From contig CAYGMG010000015.1 of assembly GCA_964350895.1 (NCBI GenBank), forward strand, positions 1-45,125: a DNA stretch of 45,125 nucleotides, given 5' to 3'. The stretch's first letter is position 1. Each line of letters begins with the position of its first letter. The notes under the pieces were generated by a model, which saw only the letters and a list, made by a program, of their open reading frames with translations, did not search any database and was not told the origin of the DNA. Positions 1 to 7,654 of this stretch are shown in pieces. The position numbers and the translations under genes were made by a program. This DNA comes from Pseudomarimonas sp964350895. GTDB taxonomy: Bacteria > Pseudomonadota > Gammaproteobacteria > Xanthomonadales > Xanthomonadaceae.

Positions 1-169
1 TTCTCTTTGGTTACTTTCTCTTGCCGAAACAAGAGAAAGTGACTCGGGCTGCCCGCAGGGCAGATCGAAACGCTGTTGATCTTGCTTGCAAGAAAGGCCC
101 CATTCGCCGGCCGGGGCGAACGCACACTGTGCGCCCATTGAAGACGTCCGCTCGGAAGGCGGGCGAAGC
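1..169. repeat. Gene-free dispersed-repeat-like stretch with a perfect 11-bp hairpin
   Basis: No convincing gene is seen here. ACTTTCTCTTG (13-23) and CAAGAGAAAGT (30-40) form a perfect 11-bp inverted repeat around the 6-nt loop CCGAAA. The following GTGACTCGGGC-type sequence resembles, from memory, a dispersed non-coding repeat common in Xanthomonadales genomes that is often mis-annotated as small ORFs. The hairpin lies downstream of the minus-strand secreted protein gene, but no T-run follows it on either strand, so it is not a classical intrinsic terminator. The repeat identity is an inference. Confidence 0.45.
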
Positions 170-1918
170 CTATTTCGCACAACCCGTCCACCAGCACGGA
201 TTGTCGGTGGTGAAAGCATCCACCGCCGCGGCCTTCGGCGGGCGTGGGAGCTGGCCCAGCTGCTCGACCATGCCCCAGCTACCGAAGCGTCCGTAGCTGA
301 AGCTGAGCGCGAAGACCGCGAACAGTTCGCCGCCGCGGGCGCGCCAGTTGCCAAGGTAGGCGTCGTAGAGATCGCCCATTCGCCGATCACGGTTGGCGGC
401 GACGAAGAGGTCGGTGATCGCCTGGTTGTTCTCCACGCCAAAAACGCCGACCAGATGCTGGCCGCCTTCGTAGGCCAGCAGGCGCAGGCCGCGCTGCTGG
501 GCGGCGACGAAGTGGCTGTCCATCCACAGGCCGACTTCTTCGCTGGCCGAGACCGTGCAGCGGCCGGCGACGACCCGGCCGGCGAAGGCGGGTCCGTTCT
601 CGGTGCAAGGGGTGTTGAGGTTCTGCGCCAGCTGGCCGCCGACGTTCAGCTCATCGAACAACTGTTCCAGCGACCAGGTGGCGATCTCGGCCTCGTTGGC
701 CGGGACATTGGTGTAGTTGCCGAAGTAGGGCGCGATGGCCACGGCGTCGAGATCCGCCGTGCACGGCGAACTGCGCTGTCCGCTTTGGATTGCGAGCGGG
801 CAGTCGGCGGCCTCGCTTTGGGTAAAGGCGTTGGCGGCCTGTGCGCCCAACACGCATGTCACCCGGCCGGCCTCGGCGCCGAACGCCGTTTTGAACAGGG
901 TGCAGATTTCGGCGCTGCGCTGACCGTGCGCATTGAGGCGGCGGATGAACGGATCACCCAGCGAACCATACATGTCGTTGCCGCGCTGCTCGATTTCTGC
1001 GCCCTGCGGGAAGGCCGAGTTCCACACTTCGTTCGAGTATTCGACGTAGACCCGTCGGCCGGCCGCCAGCTGGTCGCGGACCAGGGCAGCAAAGCGGGTG
1101 ACGTAGTCGTCATCGGCACGGTGCGGCAGGGTGAACCAGGGCTCGCTGCCGCTGGCGTTGGCCAGCGCGATCATCTGCTCCAGCGGCACGCCGCCTTCCC
1201 GGCTGTAGTGCGCCTGGCTGGGCAGGGGGCGCTGGCTGAACTGCGATTGCTCGTTGGGTCGCCCGCTGAAGCCGCCACCATTGGTTTCCATCCAGTCCAT
1301 GAAGCGGATTGCGCGATAAGGCGTCAGCTCGGCGAGGAAGTCGGGATGGAAGGTTGGCAGCGTGCCGGTCGCCGGATCGAAACCGGGTGGGAGGACGCGA
1401 ATATTGCGCAGGTGGTTGGGCGGGGCCGCGGTGCTGGTGATGTCGAGCAGCCAGATGCTGCTGCCGTCGACCTCGATGACGTCGCGACCGGGGACCGACT
1501 CGGCCACTTGCTTCTGCGCACCAAGCCCGTAGCTGATCGTTCCACTGCCATCGTAGAGCACCAGATAGCGACCGGAGGGATAGGCGGCGCCCGCGCTGTT
1601 GAAAACGGTGCGGGCGATGCAGAACTGCTGCGGATTGCCCGGATTGCAGGCCGGCAGGGACTGCACCCAGCCGTCGCTGTCGAGGTCGAGCTGGTCGGCG
1701 TCATCGGTGTCGAAGACGCTCTGGCTGGCGCTGATCCAGGGTCGCGATTGCTTGAAGAAGTCGGTGAAGGGATACACCGATGAGAAGTCGACCACCGACT
1801 CCAGGTTGATGCCGAGCCCGGATTCGAACTCGGGCGACTCGAAGCCGTCGACAAATACTGGCTGGGCACGCAGCGGCAGGCAGGTCAGCAGGCAGAACAA
1901 GGCAGCGAAGGCGCGCAT
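170..1918 (-). CDS. Secreted glycoside-hydrolase-like protein (clan GH-A-like motifs)
   Basis: The protein has 582 residues from the chosen ATG at 1918, which opens directly onto a signal peptide (MRAFAALFCLLTCLPLRAQ). A longer GTG start at 1954 would add 12 polar residues before it. Just after the signal peptide comes VFVDGFESPE, a short F-x-x-G-F-E motif. In the C-terminal half, VYVEYSNEVWNS resembles the Asn-Glu acid/base motif of clan GH-A TIM barrels, and LLAYEGGQHL could carry the second catalytic Glu. Several Cys pairs suit a periplasmic or extracellular location. Similar proteins are often labelled cellulose-binding, but I see no separate carbohydrate-binding module and cannot name a substrate. 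It lies 86 bp beyond gpsA on the same strand and is probably an independent gene. The hydrolase role is an inference from two motifs. Confidence 0.7.
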   Translation of the reverse strand: MRAFAALFCLLTCLPLRAQPVFVDGFESPEFESGLGINLESVVDFSSVYPFTDFFKQSRPWISASQSVFDTDDADQLDLDSDGWVQSLPACNPGNPQQFCIARTVFNSAGAAYPSGRYLVLYDGSGTISYGLGAQKQVAESVPGRDVIEVDGSSIWLLDITSTAAPPNHLRNIRVLPPGFDPATGTLPTFHPDFLAELTPYRAIRFMDWMETNGGGFSGRPNEQSQFSQRPLPSQAHYSREGGVPLEQMIALANASGSEPWFTLPHRADDDYVTRFAALVRDQLAAGRRVYVEYSNEVWNSAFPQGAEIEQRGNDMYGSLGDPFIRRLNAHGQRSAEICTLFKTAFGAEAGRVTCVLGAQAANAFTQSEAADCPLAIQSGQRSSPCTADLDAVAIAPYFGNYTNVPANEAEIATWSLEQLFDELNVGGQLAQNLNTPCTENGPAFAGRVVAGRCTVSASEEVGLWMDSHFVAAQQRGLRLLAYEGGQHLVGVFGVENNQAITDLFVAANRDRRMGDLYDAYLGNWRARGGELFAVFALSFSYGRFGSWGMVEQLGQLPRPPKAAAVDAFTTDNPCWWTGCAK

Positions 1919-2004
1919 CGATCGGTCCGAGCAGGAAGGGCTGCTCTGGTACACGCAAATCGGTGCGCGTTCTTGCCATGGCCGGAGATCGGCCGAGTCG
2001 CCGC

Positions 2005-3027
2005 TCAGTCGCCGAACAGGCCCTTCGGATACTCCGGCTTCTGCTCGCGGGAGAGCAGGAGCTTGAGTCCTTCTTGCGGGGTGATGTCGCCATGCAGGAC
2101 GCGGGCGACCAGGGCGCAGATCGGCAGGTCCAGGTCGTGCCGGCCGGCAAGCCGCATGACCTCGTCGGCGGTCTGGATCGCCTCGACCACCTGGCCGATC
2201 GCCTTGACCGCTTCCTCGATGCCCTGGCCGCGGCCGAGGGCGAGACCCAGGCGGCGGTTGCGCGACAGGTCGCCGGTGCAGGTGAGCACCAGATCGCCAA
2301 GGCCAGCCAGGCCCATCAGGGTCTCGGCGCGGCCGCCGAGCGCCTGGTTCAGCCTTAGCATTTCGTTCAGTCCGCGGGTGATCAGCCCGGCGCGGGCGTT
2401 GAGCCCGAGCTGCATGCCGTCGGCGATGCCGGTGGCTACCGCCAGCACGTTCTTCATCGCCCCGCCGAGTTCGGCGCCAAGCATGTCGGCGCCGGTGTAG
2501 ACGCGAAAGGTCGGGCCGTGCAGGGCGTCGGCGACGCGCTGCGAAAACGCGGCATCCTCGGAATGAACGGTGACCGCCGTCGGCAGGCCCTGGGTGACCT
2601 CACGGGCAAAGGACGGCCCGGTGACCACGGCCTTGGGCACGCCGCTGCCGACGTATTGCTCGGCGACTTCGTGGAGGAAGCGCCCGGAGCCGAGCTCGAA
2701 GCCCTTGGTCGCCCAGGCCACGCCGGTTTCGGCGCGGCGCAGCGGCGCCAGCTCGCGGAGGATCTGCGGGAACGCGTGGCTTGGCACGACCACCAGCAGG
2801 AGGTCGGCATCTCTGGCCGCTTCGGCCAGCTCGGCGCTGAAGCCAAGGCCTTCGGGAAGATCGAGATCGGGCAGGTAGCGCAGGTTGCGGCGGGCGTCAC
2901 GCATGCCGGCGACCTGGTCGGGGTCACGCCCCCACAGGGTAGTGGCGTGACCGTTGCGCGCGGCCTGTGCAGCCAGCGCCGTGCCCCAGGAGCCGGCGCC
3001 GAATACGCCTACCCGAAGGGCACTCAT
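2005..3027 (-). CDS. gpsA: Glycerol-3-phosphate dehydrogenase [NAD(P)+]
   Basis: This cytoplasmic enzyme reduces dihydroxyacetone phosphate to sn-glycerol-3-phosphate, the backbone precursor of phospholipids. The 340-residue length is normal. The N-terminus carries the Rossmann motif GVFGAGSWGTALA. Further conserved stretches are the KGFE segment, GPSFAREV, and GAMKNVLAVATGI with the catalytic Lys. The helical C-terminal domain follows, with GLAGLGDLVLTC. The gene starts only 8 bp after the secB stop, so the two are very likely cotranscribed. The secB-gpsA order matches that of many gammaproteobacteria. The extreme C-terminus (EYPKGLFGD) looks complete. Confidence 0.97.
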   Translation of the reverse strand: MSALRVGVFGAGSWGTALAAQAARNGHATTLWGRDPDQVAGMRDARRNLRYLPDLDLPEGLGFSAELAEAARDADLLLVVVPSHAFPQILRELAPLRRAETGVAWATKGFELGSGRFLHEVAEQYVGSGVPKAVVTGPSFAREVTQGLPTAVTVHSEDAAFSQRVADALHGPTFRVYTGADMLGAELGGAMKNVLAVATGIADGMQLGLNARAGLITRGLNEMLRLNQALGGRAETLMGLAGLGDLVLTCTGDLSRNRRLGLALGRGQGIEEAVKAIGQVVEAIQTADEVMRLAGRHDLDLPICALVARVLHGDITPQEGLKLLLSREQKPEYPKGLFGD

Positions 3028-3035
3028 CGCCGGCT

Positions 3036-3554
3036 TCAGGCGTTGCCGGCCGGCTGGTCCATCGCGGCCGGCTGGCCCTCGGCCTGCTGCGCGGCGCGTC
3101 GGCGCAGCTGCTCGGCGTACACCTGGTCGAAGTTGATCGGCTGCAGCAGGTAGGGCGGGAAGCCGCCGTTCTGAATCAGCTCGGAGACCGCCTGGCGCGC
3201 GTACGGGAACAACACGTTCGGGCAGTAGGTCGAGAGGATGGCTTCCAGGTTGCGCTGGTCGAAGCCGCTGATACCGAAGATGCCGGCCTGCTGGACTTCA
3301 GCCAGGTAGGCGGTCTTCTCGCCCAGGCTGCAGGTCAGGGTAATGGTCAGGACCACCTCGTAGACGTTGTCGCCCAGGGTGCCGACCTTCTGCGCCATGT
3401 TGAGCTGCAGGTTAGTCTGGCCTTCTTCCTGGAAGATCTGCGGCGCGCTGGGCGCCTCGAAGGAGACGTCCTTGGTGTACAGCTTCTGCAGGACGATCTG
3501 AGCCTGGGGCTGGCCCTGCTGCTCGGCGGCGCCGTTGGCGGCGGAATCGGTCAT
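3036..3554 (-). CDS. secB: Protein-export chaperone SecB
   Basis: SecB is a tetrameric cytosolic chaperone that keeps preproteins unfolded and hands them to SecA. The product is 172 residues from ATG 3554; an upstream in-frame ATG at 3587 would add 11 residues with no family support. Conserved stretches include LYTKDVSFEAPSAP near the N-terminus, the EVVLTITL beta strand, AGIFGI, and CPNVLFPYARQAVSELI followed by GGFPPYLLQPINFD. The C-terminal tail is slightly extended and rich in Ala and Gln. It sits between yibN and gpsA. The glutaredoxin gene grxC, which separates yibN and secB in Escherichia coli, is absent here. Confidence 0.97.
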   Translation of the reverse strand: MTDSAANGAAEQQGQPQAQIVLQKLYTKDVSFEAPSAPQIFQEEGQTNLQLNMAQKVGTLGDNVYEVVLTITLTCSLGEKTAYLAEVQQAGIFGISGFDQRNLEAILSTYCPNVLFPYARQAVSELIQNGGFPPYLLQPINFDQVYAEQLRRRAAQQAEGQPAAMDQPAGNA

Positions 3555-3661
3555 CGGGTGTCTCCGGGGTAAATGGTTGAAAGACAAGACGCGGGATTAT
3601 CCCACGTGATGGCGGTGCATGCAGAAAACAAGGTGGCCGGGCGCGGCGATGGCGCCGGGTG

Positions 3662-4099
3662 TCAGCCCTTGCCCTTGGCCAGCGGCAGCTCGGCCTGCTG
3701 CCAGGCAGCGATCCCGCCTTCGAGCAGATGGACGCGGGTGAAGCCGGCCTTGACCAGCTGCTTGGCCGCGGTGCCGGCGCTGTTGCCGCTGCGGCAGACC
3801 AGCACCACCGGCTGCTCCTTGGCCTTGGCGAGCAGCTTGTGGCCGGGCTCGAACTGGCTCATCGCGATGTGCTTGGAGCCGACCACGTGGCCTTTCTCGA
3901 AGTCGTTGTGCGCGCTGACATCGACGACCAGGGCGTCCTCGCGATTGATCAGCCGGGTCAGCTCGGCCGGGCTGATGCCCTTGAAGCCGCGGGTGAAGCG
4001 CGACATCTCGTTGGCGATGAGGGCCACGCCGATGCCGACGAAGGCCAGCGACAGGAGCGGGTGGTTGCCGATGAATTCCGGAAGTCGTTCGCTGAACAC
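3662..4099 (-). CDS. yibN: Membrane-anchored rhodanese-like protein YibN
   Basis: The product is 145 residues from a GTG start at 4099, preceded by AAGAGA at a suitable distance. The open frame extends much further upstream, but that part runs antisense through speE. An N-terminal membrane segment (about residues 10-30, HPLLSLAFVGIGVALIA) is followed by one rhodanese domain. The active-site loop VLVCRSGNSAG keeps the Cys, and GHVVGSKHI and LLEGGIAAW are typical family stretches. In E. coli, YibN is encoded next to secB and gpsA, so the order supports orthology. The sulfurtransferase substrate is unknown. A role near the Sec translocon is plausible from the neighbourhood only. Confidence 0.9.
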   Translation of the reverse strand: MFSERLPEFIGNHPLLSLAFVGIGVALIANEMSRFTRGFKGISPAELTRLINREDALVVDVSAHNDFEKGHVVGSKHIAMSQFEPGHKLLAKAKEQPVVLVCRSGNSAGTAAKQLVKAGFTRVHLLEGGIAAWQQAELPLAKGKG

Positions 4100-4197
4100 G
4101 ATGCGGTCTCTTGATGTCGGGCCGCCGGTCGCGCGGCAGCCAGGGAAGCGTCCTGGGCGCTGCGGGTCGCGCAGCGCCGGGGCGGTCGCGCTGCCTG

Positions 4198-5052
4198 CTA
4201 GTCGCCCAGCGCCTCGCGCATGAACTCGGGCAGGACCAGGGCAGCCTTGTGGATGTCGGCACTGTAGTAGCGGGTCGGGAAGCCCTTGCTGTGGGCGCCG
4301 CGCTCGCGGAAGCCGGACAGGTCGGCGCCCTTGCGCGCCATGGTGCAGCTCCACCAGCCGGTGGGGTAGGCCGGCTGCGGGAAGGGCAGGGTGCGCACCG
4401 CGGCAAAGCCGACCTGGCGCATCAGCTGGCGCATCGACTTGATCAGCGGCAGCTGGGTCAGCGGCGGCTCGCTCTGCTGGACCAGGATGCCGCCCTGGCG
4501 CAGGGCCTTGAAGCAGGTCTGGTAGAAGGCTTCGTTGAACAGGCCTTCGGCCGGACCCACCGGATCGGTGGAGTCGACGATGACCACGTCGACGCTGTCC
4601 GGCGCGGCATTCTTCATATAGGCGATGCCGTCGTCGAACAGCAGCTGGGCGCGCGGATCGGCATTCGACTCGCACAGCTCGGGGAAGTACTGCTCGGCCG
4701 CGCGGGTGACCCGCTCGTCGATTTCGACCTGAACCGCCTGCTCGACCTCGCGATGGCGCAGCACCTCGCGCAGGGTGCCGCAGTCGCCGCCGCCGATCAC
4801 CACGACCCGCTTCGGGTTGCTGTGGGTGAACAGCGCCGGGTGGGCCATCATCTCGTGATAGAGAAAATTATCCCGCGTGGTCAGCATGATGCAGCCATCG
4901 AGCACCATCAGGTTGCCCCAGTCGGTGGTCTCGAAGATCTCGATCTTCTGAAACTCGGACTGCTCCTCATGCAGTTTTTTCGTCACCCGGAAGCCGATCG
5001 AGGAGCCGGAGTAGCCGACTTCTTCGGTAAACCAGGACGTTGAGCTGCTCAT
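4198..5052 (-). CDS. speE: Spermidine synthase (polyamine aminopropyltransferase)
   Basis: It transfers the aminopropyl group of decarboxylated S-adenosylmethionine to putrescine, giving spermidine. The product is 284 residues from ATG 5052; upstream in-frame codons lie in the shared intergenic region. Motifs in order are WFTEEV, FETTDWGNLMVLDG, YHEMMAHPALF, the nucleotide loop VVVIGGGDCGTLREVLRH, VEIDERV, FDDGIAYM and the catalytic loop VIVDSTDPVGPAEGLF. The gene is divergent from speA across a 167-bp gap, so the first and last polyamine steps sit back to back. Genes for agmatine-to-putrescine conversion (speB or aguAB) and for S-adenosylmethionine decarboxylase (speD) are not in this window. 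Confidence 0.97.
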   Translation of the reverse strand: MSSSTSWFTEEVGYSGSSIGFRVTKKLHEEQSEFQKIEIFETTDWGNLMVLDGCIMLTTRDNFLYHEMMAHPALFTHSNPKRVVVIGGGDCGTLREVLRHREVEQAVQVEIDERVTRAAEQYFPELCESNADPRAQLLFDDGIAYMKNAAPDSVDVVIVDSTDPVGPAEGLFNEAFYQTCFKALRQGGILVQQSEPPLTQLPLIKSMRQLMRQVGFAAVRTLPFPQPAYPTGWWSCTMARKGADLSGFRERGAHSKGFPTRYYSADIHKAALVLPEFMREALGD

Positions 5053-5219
5053 GACGTGATGACCGGGGGATAACTCTGGGGGCCGGGATTGTACCCGATG
5101 GCGGCTCCCCACCGTCGCCGGGCCCGGCCAGGAAGCCTTGATCTGCCCCTGCCCCGACACAAGACGCTGCCGATAGCCTCGGTACACTACGCGCCTTCGC
5201 AAAGGACTGGAGCCCGCCC
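5053..5219. promoter_or_regulatory. Divergent speE/speA intergenic region
   Basis: This 167-bp gap must hold promoters for both polyamine genes. A GTACACT string with a TACACT -10-like hexamer lies at 5183-5188 on the plus strand. No good -35 is visible at 16-18 bp upstream. A purine-rich AAAGGACTGGAG stretch ends 8 bp before the speA GTG and supplies the ribosome binding site. No riboswitch or terminator structure was recognised. Confidence 0.35.
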
Positions 5220-7106
5220 GTGAGCGATTGGAGCGTTCAAAACGCCCGCCGTACCTACTCTGTCCCGTACTGGGGCGAGGGTTACTTCGACATCGACGAG
5301 CGCGGCCGCGCGCTGGCCCGGCCGCGCGGCGCCGAGGGCCCGGCCATCGTCATCGACGAGGTGGTCGAGGCCGCGCGCGACCAAGGCCTTCGCCTGCCTT
5401 TGCTGCTGCGCTTTTCGGACATCCTCGGCAATCGTCTCGGCCGGCTGCAGGCAGCCTTCGCCAAGGCCATGCAGGACTGCGCCTACCCCGGCGGCTACAC
5501 CGCGATCTATCCGATCAAGGTCAACCAGCACTTCGGCGTCGCCGGCGAGCTGGCCGCGGCCGGCCGCGCCGAGAGCTTTGGCCTTGAGGCCGGCTCCAAG
5601 CCCGAGCTGATGGCGGTGCTGGCGCTGTCCCGGCCGGGCGGAATCATCGTCTGCAATGGCTACAAGGACCGCGAGTACATCCGCCTGGCGCTGATCGGGC
5701 GCAAGCTCGGGCTGGAGACCTTCATCGTTATCGAGAAGGCTTCCGAGCTGGAGGCGGTGATCGAAGAGGCCGCCGCGCTCGGTGTCCGACCAGGGCTTGG
5801 CGTGCGCATGCGGCTGGCTACCCTGGGCGCCGGCAAGTGGCAGAACAGCGGCGGCGACAAGGCCAAGTTCGGCCTCTCGCCGCGCCAGCTGCTCGACCTG
5901 GTGGCGCGCCTTGATCGCGCCGGCATGGCCGACTGCCTGCAGCTGCTGCATTTCCATATGGGCTCGCAGATCAGCAATGTGCGCGACATCGCCGGCGGCA
6001 TGCGCGAGGCGACCCGCTACCTGGTCGAGGTCACCCGGCTTGGCTGCCCGATCCGCTACATGGACGTCGGCGGCGGCCTTGGCGTCGACTACGAAGGCAC
6101 CCGATCGCGCGGCTACTGCTCGATCAACTACGGGCTTGAGCAGTACGCCCACACCATCGTCCAGCCGCTTGCCGATGCCTGCGCTGAACATGGCATTCCC
6201 GCGCCGCGCGTGCTCACCGAGTCCGGCCGCGCGCTGACCGCGCACCATGCGGTGCTGATCGCCAATGTGTCCGAGGTCGAGCAGGCGCCGTCGGGATCGG
6301 TGCCGGCGGTGGTCGAGGGCGAGTCCGCCGCGCTGCGCCATCTGCGCGAGCTGCATGCCGCGCTCGACGAGCGCTCTGCGGTCGAGCTGTTCCATGACGC
6401 CCAGCATCACCTGTCCGAGGGCCAGTCCGCGTACGCGCTGGGCCAGCTGGACCTTGCCGAACGGGCGCATATCGACGACCTGTTCTACGCCATCGCGCAT
6501 GGCGTGCGCGCCCGGCTCAGCGCCGAGGAGAAGAGCCATCGGCCGCTGATCGACGAGCTCGACGAGCGCCTGGTGGACAAGTACTTCGTCAACTTCTCGG
6601 TGTTCGAGTCGGTGCCGGATGTCTGGGCCATCGACCAGGTGTTCCCGATCATGCCGATCCACCGTCTCGACGAGGCGCCGACCCGGCGCGGGATCATTGC
6701 CGACCTGACCTGCGACTCCGACGGCCAGATCGACACCTATGTCGACAACGGCGAGCTGGACAGCGCCCTGCCGCTGCACGCGCCGGGCGAGGGCGGCTAT
6801 CGCCTGGGCATCTTCATGGTCGGCGCCTACCAGGACACCCTTGGCGATATCCACAACCTGTTCGGTGACACCTCGGCGGTGAATGTCAGTGTTCAAGGCG
6901 ATGGCTACGCGCTGACCCGCTCGCGCTTGGGCGATACCTCGGACGTGATGCTCGACTACGTCGGCTACGACTTGGCCCAGCTGCGCGCCGCCTACCGCGA
7001 CAGGATCGCCGCGGCCGGGCTGCCCGCTGCCGAGGGCGAGTCCCTGCTGGCCGCGCTGGAGAAGGGTCTCACCGGCTATACCTACCTGGCCGACGGCCCC
7101 GAGTGA
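5220..7106 (+). CDS. speA: Biosynthetic arginine decarboxylase
   Basis: This PLP enzyme converts arginine to agmatine, the first step of the arginine route to putrescine. At 628 residues it has the usual length of the SpeA family. The GTG start at 5220 is preceded by TGGAG. Visible motifs are YPIKVNQ with the PLP-binding Lys (about residue 100), HFHMGSQISN, the glycine-rich VGGGLGVDYEG and LTCDSDGQID with the active-site Cys near the C-terminus. The N-terminal SVPYWGEGYFDI is also typical. It is divergent from speE, and its stop codon overlaps the GTG of the next small gene by 2 bp. Confidence 0.97.
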   Translation: MSDWSVQNARRTYSVPYWGEGYFDIDERGRALARPRGAEGPAIVIDEVVEAARDQGLRLPLLLRFSDILGNRLGRLQAAFAKAMQDCAYPGGYTAIYPIKVNQHFGVAGELAAAGRAESFGLEAGSKPELMAVLALSRPGGIIVCNGYKDREYIRLALIGRKLGLETFIVIEKASELEAVIEEAAALGVRPGLGVRMRLATLGAGKWQNSGGDKAKFGLSPRQLLDLVARLDRAGMADCLQLLHFHMGSQISNVRDIAGGMREATRYLVEVTRLGCPIRYMDVGGGLGVDYEGTRSRGYCSINYGLEQYAHTIVQPLADACAEHGIPAPRVLTESGRALTAHHAVLIANVSEVEQAPSGSVPAVVEGESAALRHLRELHAALDERSAVELFHDAQHHLSEGQSAYALGQLDLAERAHIDDLFYAIAHGVRARLSAEEKSHRPLIDELDERLVDKYFVNFSVFESVPDVWAIDQVFPIMPIHRLDEAPTRRGIIADLTCDSDGQIDTYVDNGELDSALPLHAPGEGGYRLGIFMVGAYQDTLGDIHNLFGDTSAVNVSVQGDGYALTRSRLGDTSDVMLDYVGYDLAQLRAAYRDRIAAAGLPAAEGESLLAALEKGLTGYTYLADGPE

Positions 7107-7570
7107 GCGTGCCGGCCAGCCCCGACTGCGAGGCCCGGCAGCGCCGGCGCTTTCGCTGGGCGTCCGGCTGGCTGCTGCTGCACGCCGGCGCCCATCTTCC
7201 CGCGCACTGGCGGCTGTTCCTGCATCCGGACGGTCCGCCCGAGGCGCAGCGGGCGGTGGTCGAGTCGCTGCGCGCGATCCCGGTGCGGCCAGAGCTGGGC
7301 GGATCGCTGTGGCAGGTGCTCGGCGCCTTCAGCCTGAGCTATTCCCTGCTGCTGGCCATGCTTGGTACCGCATGCTGGATTCTCGCCCGCGAGGCGCCGG
7401 CCAACGCGCTGCGCCGGCATGCCTGGCGCAGCGCCGTGCTGGCCGGCCTTGGCACCTTGCTGCTGCTCTGGTTGCACCCGCTTTTCCAGCCGCTGCTGGC
7501 CTTTGCCGGCGCGGCGCTGCTGTTCCTGTACGCGGCGCTGACCGCGCACCAGTCGCGGGGCCAGCACTAG
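7103..7570 (+). CDS. Small integral membrane protein of unknown function
   Basis: The protein has 155 residues. The GTG start at 7103 overlaps the speA stop (GTGA), suggesting translational coupling; a second GTG at 7109 is also possible. Hydrophobic segments are seen at about residues 20-34 (WASGWLLLHAGAHL), 72-93 (a Leu- and Ala-rich stretch around SYSLLLAMLGTACWIL), 110-124 and 126-146. This suggests three or four membrane passes, with a positively charged N-terminus. No catalytic motif or Cys pattern is visible and I do not recognise the family. Coupling to speA might point to a role in polyamine or pH homeostasis, but nothing in the protein shows that. Confidence 0.7.
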   Translation: MSVPASPDCEARQRRRFRWASGWLLLHAGAHLPAHWRLFLHPDGPPEAQRAVVESLRAIPVRPELGGSLWQVLGAFSLSYSLLLAMLGTACWILAREAPANALRRHAWRSAVLAGLGTLLLLWLHPLFQPLLAFAGAALLFLYAALTAHQSRGQH

Positions 7571-7654
7571 AACCGGCGGCTTCCGCGAAGACGGCGTGAT
7601 GGCGGCGGCATTTTCCGCGCGCCGCGGCGCGTACACTGGCCCAGGATTCCGTGC

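Noticed and set aside
86..1783. 565-codon plus-strand open frame
   Set aside because: It lies opposite the secreted hydrolase-like gene and its translation has no signal peptide, domain or start signal. In GC-rich DNA such antisense frames are expected.
3555..3661. Search for grxC between yibN and secB
   Set aside because: The 107-bp gap is too short for a glutaredoxin gene and contains no CxYC-type motif.
5187..6896. 569-codon minus-strand open frame opposite speA
   Set aside because: The product is low-complexity (VADRAAKPGDLDQVAGRLAH style) and antisense to a certain gene.
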